From CAVVMA01 sp963788205 (GTDB lineage: Bacteria; Desulfobacterota; Binatia; Binatales; Binataceae): a stretch of 64,000 nt of DNA. Shown here piece after piece: positions 17,471-25,786 of the stretch (position 1 is the first letter of the stretch; every line of letters starts with the position of its first letter). The notes under the pieces were generated by a model that did not search any database, had not been told where the DNA came from, and saw only the letters and a list, made by a program, of their open reading frames with translations. The position numbers were made by a program, and so were the translations under genes. The DNA lies in NCBI GenBank assembly GCA_963788205.1, contig CAWBGG010000006.1, positions 1 through 64,000 on the forward strand, given 5' to 3'.

Positions 17471-18742
17471 ATGCTCGATATCAAGCTGATCAGAGACAAT
17501 CCCGGCTTGGTCAAAACGGAGATCGCCAAGACCGGCTTTGACGCCGCCGAAATCGACCGCGTGCTCGAGGCCGACGCTGGCCGGCGCAAATTGCAGCACG
17601 AGCTGGACGAGCTGCGCGCCCGGCGCACGCGCGAATCCAAAGAGCTGGGCAAGGCCACGCCTCAGGAGCGCGACGCGAAGCGGGCCGCGATGCGCGAGCT
17701 CGGGGATCAGATCACGTCGGGCGAGCGCGAGCTCACCGAGCTGGAAAAGCGGTTCGAAGAGCTGATGCTGCAACTGCCCAACCTGCCGCGCCCGCAGGTG
17801 CCGGTGGGCAAGGACGAGAGTGAGAACCGGCTCACGCGCAGCGAAGGCGAGCAGCGCACGTTCGCGTTCCAGCCGCTGCCCCATTGGGAAATCGGCGAGA
17901 AGCTGGGAATTATCGATTTCGAACGCGGCGTGAAAATCTCCGGCACTCGATTTCATTTCCTGGTCGGCCTGGGTGCGCGGCTGGAGCGGGCGCTAGTCGC
18001 CTGGATGCTCGATGTCAAGCGCGAGCAGGGGTATGTGGAGGTCGCGCCGCCCCTGATGGTGAATACCGCGGCCGCGATCGGCACCGCTCATCTGCCGAAA
18101 TTCGCGGACACGATGTATCGCGATATCGAGGAAGATTTCTGGTTCGTTCCGACCGGCGAACTGCCGCTGACCAATTTTCACGCCGGCGAAATTCTCGAGG
18201 CCGAACGCCTGCCGATCTATCTCACCGCCTACACGCCATGCTTCCGGCGCGAAAAGATGTCCGCCGGGCGCGACGTGCGCGGAATCAAGCGCGGCCATCA
18301 GTTCGACAAGGTCGAGATGGTCAAAATAGTGCGTCCCGAGACTTCCGATGACGAGCTCACGAAGCTGGTCGACGACGCATGCGAAGTCTGCCGGCGCTTG
18401 GGGATCGCGTTTCGGGTCCTGGAGATGTGCTCCGGCGATCTCGGCTTCCAGGCCGCGGCCAAGTACGACGTGGAGATGTGGGCACCGGGTTGCGCCGAAT
18501 GGCTGGAGGTTAGTTCTTGCTCCAATTGCTGGGACTTTCAGGCCCGCCGCAACAATACGCGCTTCAGGCCGGCCAAGGGTGCCAAGACCGAGTTCGTCCA
18601 TACTCTCAACGGGTCGGGACTGGGGCTGCCGCGCACGCTGATCGCCGTGCTGGAAAACTACCAGCAGGCCGACGGCAGCGTGGTAGTGCCGCCGGTGCTG
18701 CGGCCCTACCTCGGCGGCGTCGACGTGATTCGCTCGGCCTGA
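17471..18742 (+). CDS. serS: Seryl-tRNA synthetase
   Basis: This is a 423-residue class II synthetase that charges tRNA-Ser and the selenocysteine tRNA. The N-terminal coiled-coil arm is at about 30-100, rich in Arg/Glu heptads. The catalytic core shows motif 2 (TPCFRREKMSAGRDVRG, slightly varied in the loop) and motif 3 near the C-terminus (GSGLGLPRTLIAVLENYQ). Length is normal. It begins immediately after the yraN stop codon, which suggests translational coupling. Confidence 0.97.
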   Translation: MLDIKLIRDNPGLVKTEIAKTGFDAAEIDRVLEADAGRRKLQHELDELRARRTRESKELGKATPQERDAKRAAMRELGDQITSGERELTELEKRFEELMLQLPNLPRPQVPVGKDESENRLTRSEGEQRTFAFQPLPHWEIGEKLGIIDFERGVKISGTRFHFLVGLGARLERALVAWMLDVKREQGYVEVAPPLMVNTAAAIGTAHLPKFADTMYRDIEEDFWFVPTGELPLTNFHAGEILEAERLPIYLTAYTPCFRREKMSAGRDVRGIKRGHQFDKVEMVKIVRPETSDDELTKLVDDACEVCRRLGIAFRVLEMCSGDLGFQAAAKYDVEMWAPGCAEWLEVSSCSNCWDFQARRNNTRFRPAKGAKTEFVHTLNGSGLGLPRTLIAVLENYQQADGSVVVPPVLRPYLGGVDVIRSA

Positions 18743-18776
18743 GCAGCGCGCGGAGATTCGCAGGGATTTCGCTTTT

Positions 18777-18794
18777 CCGTAACATTGCCGTAAC
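18777..18794 (+). promoter_or_regulatory. Pho-box-like direct repeat upstream of pstC
   Basis: CCGTAAC occurs twice, separated by ATTG, which gives 7-base direct repeats at an 11-base period. That is the architecture of a PhoB-binding Pho box. A GATAAG hexamer at 18803-18808 could be the -10 of the promoter it activates. The site lies 60 bases before the pstC start, and phoB is in the same cluster. Binding is inferred. Confidence 0.6.
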
Positions 18795-18853
18795 CGCGCG
18801 TGGATAAGTTCAGTGAAGGCTGGCTGCCACGTCGCGCAGGTGTGTCCTGAGCG

Positions 18854-19870
18854 GTGGCCGCCGGCAAGCGCATGCGGAGCGAACCGGAAGTGTCGGAAAT
18901 CGCAGAAGCCGTGGAACATGAGATGCCGGTAGCTCGGCAGATGCGCGAGCGTTTCCACGCGCGTCCGGTTGCCGATCGGACCTTCGTGGCAGTCACGATG
19001 GCGCTCGCCGCGGCCATCCTGATTCTCGTATTCGGGATGGCGCTGGCGCTGATCAGCCAATCACGTGCGTCGCTGGCCGCTTTCGGATGGCATTTTCTCA
19101 TCAGCACCGATTGGGACCCGGTCAACGATCAATACGGCGCGCTGCCGTTCATATACGGCACCGCGGTATCGTCGGGATTGGCGCTCATAATCGCGGTGCC
19201 GCTCAGCCTCGGCGTGGCGCTATGCCTCAGTGAGATGGCGCCCGTCTCGATCAGCCGCCGGCTCGGATTTCTGGTCGATCTGCTGGCGGCGATTCCGAGC
19301 GTGGTCTACGGATTGTGGGCGGTCTTCGTGCTCGGGCCGTGGCTGCGCGACGTTGTGGAACCGCCGCTCTCGCACTTTTTGGGCTTTATCCCGCTCTTCT
19401 CGGGAACCGGCGCCTCGGTAAGCATGTTCACCGCTGGCGTGATCCTGGCGATCATGATCGTCCCCTATATCTCGTCAGTCTGCACCGAGGTCTTTCGAGT
19501 CGTGCCGCATACCCAGCGCGAGGCGGCACTCGCGCTCGGCGCGACCAAGTGGGAGATGGTCAAGATCGCGGTGTTGCCGTACGGACTTTCCGGAATCGTC
19601 GGCGCGATCATCCTCGGCCTGGGCCGCGCGCTGGGCGAGACGATCGCGGTCGCGATGGTGATCGGAAACCGGCCGGTGATCTCGGCTTCGCTGTTCCAGC
19701 CGTCCTCGACGCTGGCCAGCGTGATCGCCAACGAATTTGCCGAAGCGACCTCGGATCTTTATCTCTCGGCGCTGATCGAGCTGGGCCTGGTGCTGCTGGT
19801 GGTCGGGCTGGTGCTCAATATCGCGGCGCGGCTGCTGGTAATGGGAGCCACGCAGGGGCAGAGGGCGTGA
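18854..19870 (+). CDS. pstC: Phosphate ABC transporter permease PstC
   Basis: This is a 338-residue inner-membrane permease of the PstSCAB phosphate importer. A longer than usual charged N-terminal tail (about 45 residues) precedes six membrane helices. The conserved Pst permease block PSVVYGLWAVFVLGPWLRD and the EAA-type loop REAALALGATKWEMVK are present. A GTG at 18854 is used here, and an ATG at 18872 is an alternative. The stop codon overlaps the pstA start by one base, so the two are coupled. It is preceded by the Pho-box-like repeat. Confidence 0.93.
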   Translation: MAAGKRMRSEPEVSEIAEAVEHEMPVARQMRERFHARPVADRTFVAVTMALAAAILILVFGMALALISQSRASLAAFGWHFLISTDWDPVNDQYGALPFIYGTAVSSGLALIIAVPLSLGVALCLSEMAPVSISRRLGFLVDLLAAIPSVVYGLWAVFVLGPWLRDVVEPPLSHFLGFIPLFSGTGASVSMFTAGVILAIMIVPYISSVCTEVFRVVPHTQREAALALGATKWEMVKIAVLPYGLSGIVGAIILGLGRALGETIAVAMVIGNRPVISASLFQPSSTLASVIANEFAEATSDLYLSALIELGLVLLVVGLVLNIAARLLVMGATQGQRA

Positions 19871-20736
19871 TGACCGCAACCGCAGCCGCGAGCCGGCAGT
19901 ACCAATACCGCAAGCTCAAGAGCAACGTGATGATGGGCGTGACGGTGGCCGCTACCGTCGTTACGCTCGCGCCGCTGTTCCTGGTGCTGGGCTATCTGCT
20001 CTTGAAGGGCGCCAGCAGCCTTAACTTCGACTTCTTTGTTCATCTGCCGAGACCGGTTGGCCAGAGCGGCGGCGGGATGGGCAACGCGATCCTCGGGACA
20101 CTGCAGATCGTTGGTATCGCATGCCTGGCCGGCGTGCCGATCGGAATCGGCGCCGGCTTGTACCTCGCCGAGCATCGCGGCAGCCAACTTGCCAACGCGG
20201 TCCGCTTCGCGGCCGACGTGATGATGGGTGTGCCGTCGATCGTGGTTGGGATCTTCGCCTACGCGGTGGTGGTCAGGCCGATGGGCGGATTCTCGGCGCT
20301 GGCCGGCGCCTTCGCGCTGGCTGTGATCATGGTGCCGCTGGTGACGCGCACCACCGAGGAGATGGTCCTGCTGGTGCCGCATGAGATGCGCGAGGCCTCG
20401 CTCGCACTCGGCATCGCGCGCTGGCGCACCTCGATTTCCGTAGTGGTGCGGACCGCGCTGTCCGGAATCGCCACCGGCGTAATCCTCGCGGTCGCGCGCG
20501 TCGCCGGTGAGACGGCGCCGCTGCTGTTTACCGCCTTCGGTAATCGCTTCTGGTCGACCGGCCTGCGCCAGCCGGTCGCGACGCTCACGGTTCAGGTCTA
20601 CACCTATGCAATTTCGCCGTTCCAGGATTGGCAGCGCCAGGCCTGGGCGGGCGCGTTGGTCCTGACTGGCCTCGTGCTCGCGCTGGAGCTGGGCGTAAGA
20701 TGGGTCACGGGCGGAGCGGCCAAAGCGCCTCGTTAA
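19870..20736 (+). CDS. pstA: Phosphate ABC transporter permease PstA
   Basis: This 288-residue permease is the PstC partner. It has six predicted membrane segments, the Pst motif VMMGVPSIVVGIFAY, and the EAA loop REASLALGIARWRTSISVV near residue 178. The start is set by the ATG at 19870, which overlaps the pstC stop. A longer in-frame extension upstream lies inside pstC and is a shadow. It is followed by pstB after a four-base gap. Confidence 0.94.
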   Translation: MTATAAASRQYQYRKLKSNVMMGVTVAATVVTLAPLFLVLGYLLLKGASSLNFDFFVHLPRPVGQSGGGMGNAILGTLQIVGIACLAGVPIGIGAGLYLAEHRGSQLANAVRFAADVMMGVPSIVVGIFAYAVVVRPMGGFSALAGAFALAVIMVPLVTRTTEEMVLLVPHEMREASLALGIARWRTSISVVVRTALSGIATGVILAVARVAGETAPLLFTAFGNRFWSTGLRQPVATLTVQVYTYAISPFQDWQRQAWAGALVLTGLVLALELGVRWVTGGAAKAPR

Positions 20737-20740
20737 AGCG

Positions 20741-21502
20741 ATGCCGGACAAGCTCGTCACCCGCAATCTCTCGGCCTTCTTCGGCAAGGTCCGTGCGCTC
20801 AGGTCGGTTACCATCAACTTCTCGGCCAACCTCGTAACTGCGATCATCGGTCCCTCGGGATGCGGCAAATCGACCCTGGTGCGATGCCTCAACCGGATGC
20901 ACGAGGTGATTCCGGCCGCGCATGCCGAGGGTCACGTGCTGCTCGACGGTGACGACATCTACGCGCCCGGAGTCGACGCGGTTCAGGTGCGGAGGCGAAT
21001 CGGGATGGTCTTCCAGAAGCCCACACCGTTTCCGACCATGTCGATAGAAGAGAACGTCGCAGCCGGGCTCAAGCTCAACGGCGTCGGTCTCAAGGCCGCC
21101 GAGCGCGACGAGATCGTCGAGCGCAGCCTGCGCCAGGCCGCGCTGTGGGAAGAGGTCAAGGACCGGCTCCGCAAGCCCGGCGGCAGTCTCTCGGGCGGGC
21201 AGCAGCAGCGGCTGTGCGTGGCGCGCGCGCTGGCGGTCAAGCCCGAAGTGCTGCTGATGGACGAGCCGTGCTCGGCGCTCGATCCGATCTCGACCGCGCG
21301 CATCGAGGAACTGCTGCTCGAGCTGAAGGAGGGTTATACGATCATAATCGTGACCCACAATATGCAGCAGGCCGCGCGCACCGCCGATTACACCGCCTTT
21401 ATGTACGCGGGCGATTTGATAGAGTTCGGTGAGACGCGCCAGATCTTCACCAATCCCGCCCGCCGCGAGACCGAGGACTACATCACCGGGCGGTTCGGCT
21501 AA
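20741..21502 (+). CDS. pstB: Phosphate ABC transporter ATP-binding protein PstB
   Basis: This is a 253-residue ATPase that drives phosphate import. The Walker A motif GPSGCGKSTLV is at about residue 39. The signature LSGGQQQRLCVARAL and Walker B VLLMDEPCSALDP are intact, and the PstB-specific opening NLSAFFGKVRAL and the IGMVFQKPTPFPTMSI Q-loop are present. It sits between pstA and phoU, as in most Pho regulons. Confidence 0.96.
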   Translation: MPDKLVTRNLSAFFGKVRALRSVTINFSANLVTAIIGPSGCGKSTLVRCLNRMHEVIPAAHAEGHVLLDGDDIYAPGVDAVQVRRRIGMVFQKPTPFPTMSIEENVAAGLKLNGVGLKAAERDEIVERSLRQAALWEEVKDRLRKPGGSLSGGQQQRLCVARALAVKPEVLLMDEPCSALDPISTARIEELLLELKEGYTIIIVTHNMQQAARTADYTAFMYAGDLIEFGETRQIFTNPARRETEDYITGRFG

Positions 21503-21519
21503 GGCCGCGCGAGGCGCAG

Positions 21520-22215
21520 ATGGATACGACCCAGCCCCAACATACCAATCGCCAATATGAAGAAGACCTGCGCGAGCTGCGCGCCGGATTGATCAAGATG
21601 GGCGGGCTGGTCGAGCGGCAGATCGCGGAGGCGGTCGACTCGCTGGTCAATCGCGATTCGGAAAAAGCCCGCGTGATAATCGCCGGCGACGCCGAAGTGA
21701 ACCGGATGGACATCGAGTGCGACCAGCGCTGCCTGAACCTGCTCGCGTTGCATCAGCCAGCCGCCGGCGACCTGCGCTTCATCACCACCGGGCTCAAAAT
21801 CACCACCGACCTCGAGCGGATCGGCGATAACGCGGTCAATATCTGCGAGCGCGCGGTCGAGCTCAACGAGGAGCCGCAGCTCAAGCCCTACATCGACATT
21901 CCGCGGATGGCCGAGGTGGCGCAATCGATGGTCAAGGACAGTATCGACGCCTTCATGCGCCACGACGTTGAGCTGGCGCGGGAAGTGATCGATCGCGACG
22001 ACGTGGTCGACGATTTGCAGCATCAGATCTATCGCGAACTGCTGAGTTACATGGCGGAGGACCCGCATACGATCGGCCGCTCGACCAAGATCCTGTTCGT
22101 CTCGAAGTACCTCGAGCGGATCGCCGATCACGCAACCAATATCGCCGAAATGGTGGTCTTTATGGTGAACGGCAAGAACATCAAGCACATGGACAAGAAC
22201 CAGGGCGTACGATGA
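21520..22215 (+). CDS. phoU: Phosphate signalling protein PhoU
   Basis: This 231-residue, all-helical protein has two PhoU repeats. It shows the metal-binding E/D-rich motifs typical of the family: TDLERIGDNAVNICERA in the first repeat and KYLERIADHATNIAEMV in the second. It links the Pst transporter to the PhoR kinase and keeps the pathway off when phosphate is ample. It overlaps phoB by four bases (ATGA), indicating coupled translation. Confidence 0.96.
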   Translation: MDTTQPQHTNRQYEEDLRELRAGLIKMGGLVERQIAEAVDSLVNRDSEKARVIIAGDAEVNRMDIECDQRCLNLLALHQPAAGDLRFITTGLKITTDLERIGDNAVNICERAVELNEEPQLKPYIDIPRMAEVAQSMVKDSIDAFMRHDVELAREVIDRDDVVDDLQHQIYRELLSYMAEDPHTIGRSTKILFVSKYLERIADHATNIAEMVVFMVNGKNIKHMDKNQGVR

Positions 22216-22955
22216 TGGGCGCGGCGGTGAAACCGGCCGCGGCGGGGGTCCGCCGCAGAATCCTGGTGGTCGAGGACGAAGCCGACATCCGGGAGTTGAT
22301 TCGCTACAATCTGGAGCAAGAGGGCCTGATCGTCGAGGAGGCCGCCGACGGCGCACAGGCGCTCGAGCGGATCGCGCGGCGCGCGCCCGATCTGGTCGTG
22401 CTCGATCTGATGCTCCCCGGCATGCCGGGACTCGAAGTCTGCCGCAAAATCCGCTCGACGCCGCAGACCGCCAACCTGCCGATTCTGGTCGCCACCGCCA
22501 AGGGCACCGAAGTCGATCGCGTGCTCGGCCTGGAGATGGGCGCCGACGACTACGTGGTCAAGCCCTTCAGCCCGCGCGAGCTCACCGCGCGGATCAAGGC
22601 GCTGCTGCGCCGCGCGCATTTGCTCGCCGAGCCCGAGTCGTCGGGCGTATACGATCACGGCCGGCTCAAAATCGACTTCGATTCCTACCAGGTGTACGTC
22701 GAGGGAAAGCGCAAGGAGCTGGCGTTGCGCGAGTTCGAGTTGCTGCGCTTTCTGGTGCAGCATCCGCTGCGCGTCTACAGCCGCGAGCAGTTGCTCGACA
22801 TGGTCTGGGGGCGCGACACCTTCGTGGAGCCGCGTACCGTCGATGTGCATGTCCGCCGGCTGCGCAAACATATCGAGCGCGACGACGCCAACCCGGAACT
22901 GATTCTCACGGTCCGCAGCGTAGGATATCGCTTCAACCCGGACGCGCTTGGGTAA
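22212..22955 (+). CDS. phoB: Response regulator PhoB (OmpR family)
   Basis: This 247-residue regulator has an N-terminal receiver domain with the acidic pair Glu21-Asp22, phospho-acceptor Asp65 (VLDLMLPG) and Lys117 (DDYVVKPFS). A winged-helix domain at about 145-245 includes LREFELLRFLVQHP and VDVHVRRLRKHIE. Its place between phoU and phoR identifies it as PhoB. Its probable target is the repeat upstream of pstC. About 13 extra residues precede the receiver domain, and an ATG one codon later is equally possible. Confidence 0.94.
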   Translation: MMGAAVKPAAAGVRRRILVVEDEADIRELIRYNLEQEGLIVEEAADGAQALERIARRAPDLVVLDLMLPGMPGLEVCRKIRSTPQTANLPILVATAKGTEVDRVLGLEMGADDYVVKPFSPRELTARIKALLRRAHLLAEPESSGVYDHGRLKIDFDSYQVYVEGKRKELALREFELLRFLVQHPLRVYSREQLLDMVWGRDTFVEPRTVDVHVRRLRKHIERDDANPELILTVRSVGYRFNPDALG

Positions 22956-24348
22956 GTCGCTCAACCTGCGCCTGCTGGCGGCAATCGCCTCGGCCCTGTT
23001 GCCCGCGACGATCGTGGTCGCGGCGCTGGCGGAGTCGGGCGCGCCGCCGCTGTGGGCGCTGGCGGCGATAATCGCGGGCGCGATCCTGGGCGTGATGTTC
23101 GCGCGCTCGGCCTCGCGGATCCTGTCAAGGCGGGTCGAGCGGCTCGACGCGATCGCGGCCGCATTGGAGAATCGGCGCGCGCCAGCCCATCTGGTCGGCG
23201 AGGAGGCCGACCCGATGAGCCAGGTCGAGCGGCGCCTGCTCGCGGTGGCGGACTCGATGCTGGCCGAGCTTCAATCACTCGGCGAGCAGCGCGACGAGTT
23301 GGAAACCATCCTGCGCGGGATGACCGAAGCGGTGGTGGTCACCAACCGGCGCGGCGAAGTCGTGCTGCTCAACGGCGCCGCCCGGCTGATGTTCGCGCTT
23401 AATTCCGACACCGACTATCGCGGCCGCGATTTCGTTGAGCTCTGCCGCGACCCGCGCGTGCAGGAATTCGCCGCGGCCGCGATGCGCGGCGCAAACGGGC
23501 AGGTGACGAGCGCGGAATTCCTTATCCAGTACCCGGCGCAGCGCTACCTGCAAGTCAATGCCGCGCCGGTGCGATCGCCGGCGGGCGCGACCGCGGCCTG
23601 GGTGCTGGTCTTCCACGACCTGACGCAGCTCAAGTCCTACGAGACCCTGCGCGCCGACTTCATCGCCAATCTTACCCACGAGCTGCGCACGCCGCTGAGC
23701 GCGATTTGCGGCTATGCTGAAACGCTGGTCGCGGGCGTAGACGATCGCGATGCGCAGCGGCGCTTCCTGGGAATTATCCAGCGCCAATCGCGCCGCCTGG
23801 CGCGGTTGCTCGATGACCTGATTTCGCTCTCGAGCCTCGAGCGCGGCCTGATGCCGCTCAAGATCGAAGCGCTGAAGCCCTGCCGCGTGATCGAGGAGGC
23901 GGCCGAGCTGATGCACGAGCAGGCGCGGCAGCACGACCTCGAACTCGAAACCAGATGCCTGCCCGGCCTGCCCGAAATCGGCGCCGATCACGACCGGCTG
24001 CACGAGGTGATGCTCAACCTGCTCGACAACGCGATCAAATACACGCCGCGCGGCGGCCGGATAACGATCGAGGCGCGTGCCGCCTCGGCCAACGGCGCGC
24101 AGGCGGCGCCCGGTATCGAGTTGATCGTGTCGGACACCGGCGAGGGCATCCCGCCGGCGGACATCCCGCGCCTGACGGAGCGTTTCTACCGCGTCGATCG
24201 CGCCCGCTCGCGCGAGCTCGGCGGCACCGGCCTCGGTCTGGCGATCGTGAAGCATATCGTGCAGTTGCATCGCGGGCGATTGAAAATCGAAAGCCGCCTG
24301 CGCGAGGGCACCACGGTAACGGTCTGGCTGCCGGCGGCGCAGGCGTGA
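22948..24348 (+). CDS. phoR: Phosphate sensor histidine kinase PhoR
   Basis: This 466-residue kinase starts at a TTG that overlaps the end of phoB by eight bases. Two membrane helices (about 4-50) are followed by a linker, a PAS-like domain (ILRGMTEAVVVTNRRGEVVL, about 125-230), the dimerisation domain with phospho-acceptor His244 (NLTHELRTPLSAI), and a HATPase domain. The ATPase domain has N-box NLLDNAIKYTP, G1 DTGEGIP and G2 GGTGLGLAIVKH. The absence of a large periplasmic domain fits PhoR, which senses through Pst and PhoU. Confidence 0.93.
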   Translation: MGKSLNLRLLAAIASALLPATIVVAALAESGAPPLWALAAIIAGAILGVMFARSASRILSRRVERLDAIAAALENRRAPAHLVGEEADPMSQVERRLLAVADSMLAELQSLGEQRDELETILRGMTEAVVVTNRRGEVVLLNGAARLMFALNSDTDYRGRDFVELCRDPRVQEFAAAAMRGANGQVTSAEFLIQYPAQRYLQVNAAPVRSPAGATAAWVLVFHDLTQLKSYETLRADFIANLTHELRTPLSAICGYAETLVAGVDDRDAQRRFLGIIQRQSRRLARLLDDLISLSSLERGLMPLKIEALKPCRVIEEAAELMHEQARQHDLELETRCLPGLPEIGADHDRLHEVMLNLLDNAIKYTPRGGRITIEARAASANGAQAAPGIELIVSDTGEGIPPADIPRLTERFYRVDRARSRELGGTGLGLAIVKHIVQLHRGRLKIESRLREGTTVTVWLPAAQA

Positions 24349-24413
24349 GCTGGCTCAAAGGTCTGTGGTACGCTGGCCGCCTCGGGCCTTTTCGACGCAC
24401 AGGAGAGTTGCCA

Positions 24414-24764
24414 ATGATCGCAGTAATTTTTGAGGTACAACCCAAGCCCGAACGCTATCAGGAATATCTCGACCTTGCGGCCGCACTCAACCGCGACCTT
24501 GAAAAGATCGATGGCTTCATTTCAATCGAACGCTTCGAGAGCATCCAGAACAAGGGGAAAATCCTTTCCCTCTCGATATGGCGGGACGAAGAGGCCGTCC
24601 GGGCCTGGCGTCGTTACCCGGACCATCGCGATGCCCAGATGAAAGGCCGCGTTGAGATTTTCAGCGACTATCGGCTTCGGGTCGCCGAAGTTATCCGAGA
24701 TTACGGAATGTTCGACCGCGAGCAAGCGCCGCAAAAGTTTCCGGACGTGCCGCGGCCCGGCTAG
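24414..24764 (+). CDS. Antibiotic biosynthesis monooxygenase (ABM) domain protein
   Basis: This 116-residue protein has the ferredoxin-like fold signature of ABM/YgiN proteins: VIFEVQPKPERYQEYLDLA, a central GFISIERF strand, and ILSLSIWRDEEAVRAWRRYP with the following HRDAQ. The family includes small cofactor-free monooxygenases and heme-degrading enzymes; most members are uncharacterised. An AGGAGAG lies at the right distance from the ATG. It follows phoR by 65 bases but has no evident link to phosphate control. Confidence 0.85.
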   Translation: MIAVIFEVQPKPERYQEYLDLAAALNRDLEKIDGFISIERFESIQNKGKILSLSIWRDEEAVRAWRRYPDHRDAQMKGRVEIFSDYRLRVAEVIRDYGMFDREQAPQKFPDVPRPG

Positions 24765-24836
24765 ATTCGGTTCCGTCGCGCAGCCCCGGCCTTGCGAGCA
24801 GGCGCGCGATGATGAATGATCGTCATCCTGCGCGGC

Positions 24837-24913
24837 GCGCCCTTAGCTCAGCGGATCAGAGCAACAGACTACGGATCTGTGGGTCGGGGGTTCAAATCCC
24901 TCAGGGCGCGCCA
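24837..24913 (+). tRNA. tRNA-Arg (anticodon ACG)
   Basis: A full cloverleaf can be drawn. The acceptor GCGCCCT pairs with AGGGCGC, the D stem is GCTC/GAGC, the anticodon stem is ACAGA/TCTGT with loop CTACGGA (anticodon ACG), and the T stem is GGGGG/CCCTC around TTCAAAT. The 3' CCA is encoded. The anticodon wobble A would be read as inosine, the usual bacterial tRNA-Arg(ICG). No integrated element is visible at its 3' end. Confidence 0.97.
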
Positions 24914-25098
24914 ACCAATCTGCCCAAGGCCAGCCGCGCGATGTCGCTTTAGCGAGCTAACGGTCGTGCTAGCGTCGATTTCGATCGGTCCTGACCTCAA
25001 ATGAAACCGCTGGATGCGCGTGCCGTATTTATTTGCAGGATGCAAACGATTGCCAGCCCGATGCGGGCGCGGTCGAGATGCACAAGGGAGATAGTAAG

Positions 25099-25542
25099 AT
25101 GTTCAGGACTCGCGTGATTTCGTTTTTCATCGCATTGTCGCTGGCGGGAGCCTCGGGCGTGGCGATGGCACAAGGTGGAGGGCACCGGGGCGGAGGCGAC
25201 CGCGCGCTCTTTGTGCTGGCAAAAGCGGCGGGCTTGACCGGGACGGCTATCCACACGGCATTCAAGAGTGACGCTAACCTGGCGACCGATCGCACTAATA
25301 TGAAGAGCACGCACCAGGCTCTGCTGGCGTGTCTGGTCACCGGCGCCGACTGCACCAGCCAGGCCACCGCTTACCTGAGTGCGAAGCAGGCCTTGGCGCA
25401 GGAGACGCTGAGCGTGTGGCAGGGACTCTTCAAGGGCAACCCCAACCCTACCAATGCGGCCACAGTCCTCGGCCAACTCCAGCAACTGCAGGCGCAGCGC
25501 CAACAGATTTTTCAGCAAGCCTTCTCGGGCGGCGGCGAGTAA
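25099..25542 (+). CDS. Small secreted protein of unknown function
   Basis: This 147-residue protein has a clear signal peptide (MFRTRVISFFIALSLAGASG, cleavage after AMA). The mature part is Ala- and Gln-rich and mostly helical, with two Cys (LLACLVTGADCTS) and a Gln-rich tail (LQQLQAQRQQIFQQAF). The helical, Gln-rich layout is loosely like periplasmic LTXXQ/Spy proteins, but I do not recognise the family. The ATG at 25099 is chosen for the AAGGGAG before it and because the signal peptide starts there. Confidence 0.65.
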   Translation: MFRTRVISFFIALSLAGASGVAMAQGGGHRGGGDRALFVLAKAAGLTGTAIHTAFKSDANLATDRTNMKSTHQALLACLVTGADCTSQATAYLSAKQALAQETLSVWQGLFKGNPNPTNAATVLGQLQQLQAQRQQIFQQAFSGGGE

Positions 25543-25576
25543 TAGCAGGAGGCTTACCGGCAGGAGCTCTGGCGGC

Positions 25577-25677
25577 TAGTGCCGTTCCAACTTGTTGTTC
25601 CGAATTGGCCAGACGGTGGTTTAGGTACCTTTTCCCCTACCGCCCCCTCTTAGGCGCAAATAGTTGGAACGGCACTA
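25577..25677. mobile_element. Miniature inverted-repeat element, family A copy 1
   Basis: A 97-bp element (25579-25675) has perfect 14-base terminal inverted repeats beginning GTGCCGTTCCAACT and is flanked on both sides by TA. The same sequence occurs in the opposite orientation at 55618-55719. It has no coding capacity. The TA target and GTG ends fit mobilisation by an IS630-type transposase. Confidence 0.85.
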
Positions 25678-25700
25678 GCAGTCCGGTCTGACCTGGTCAG

Positions 25701-25728
25701 CCCCCTTTCGCCTCTGCGCGGAAGGGGG
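25701..25728. terminator. Hairpin between convergent genes
   Basis: A 10-bp stem (25701-25710 with 25719-25728, one G-T pair) lies between the small secreted protein gene and the oppositely oriented sulfatase gene. It could terminate both. A short T-run follows on the plus side (GTTTCGATCTT). Confidence 0.45.
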
Positions 25729-25786
25729 CCGTTTCGATCTTGCAGGCCGCTGCGCTTTGGATTCAGTCCCGCTGCGGGACCGGGCC

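Noticed and set aside
19315..19869. Long in-frame extension upstream of pstA
   Set aside because: It lies wholly inside pstC in another frame and has no membrane-permease character. The ATG at 19870 overlapping the pstC stop is the natural start.
24837..25098. tRNA-Arg as the attachment site of an integrated element
   Set aside because: No integrase gene nearby and no second copy of the tRNA 3' end in the window.
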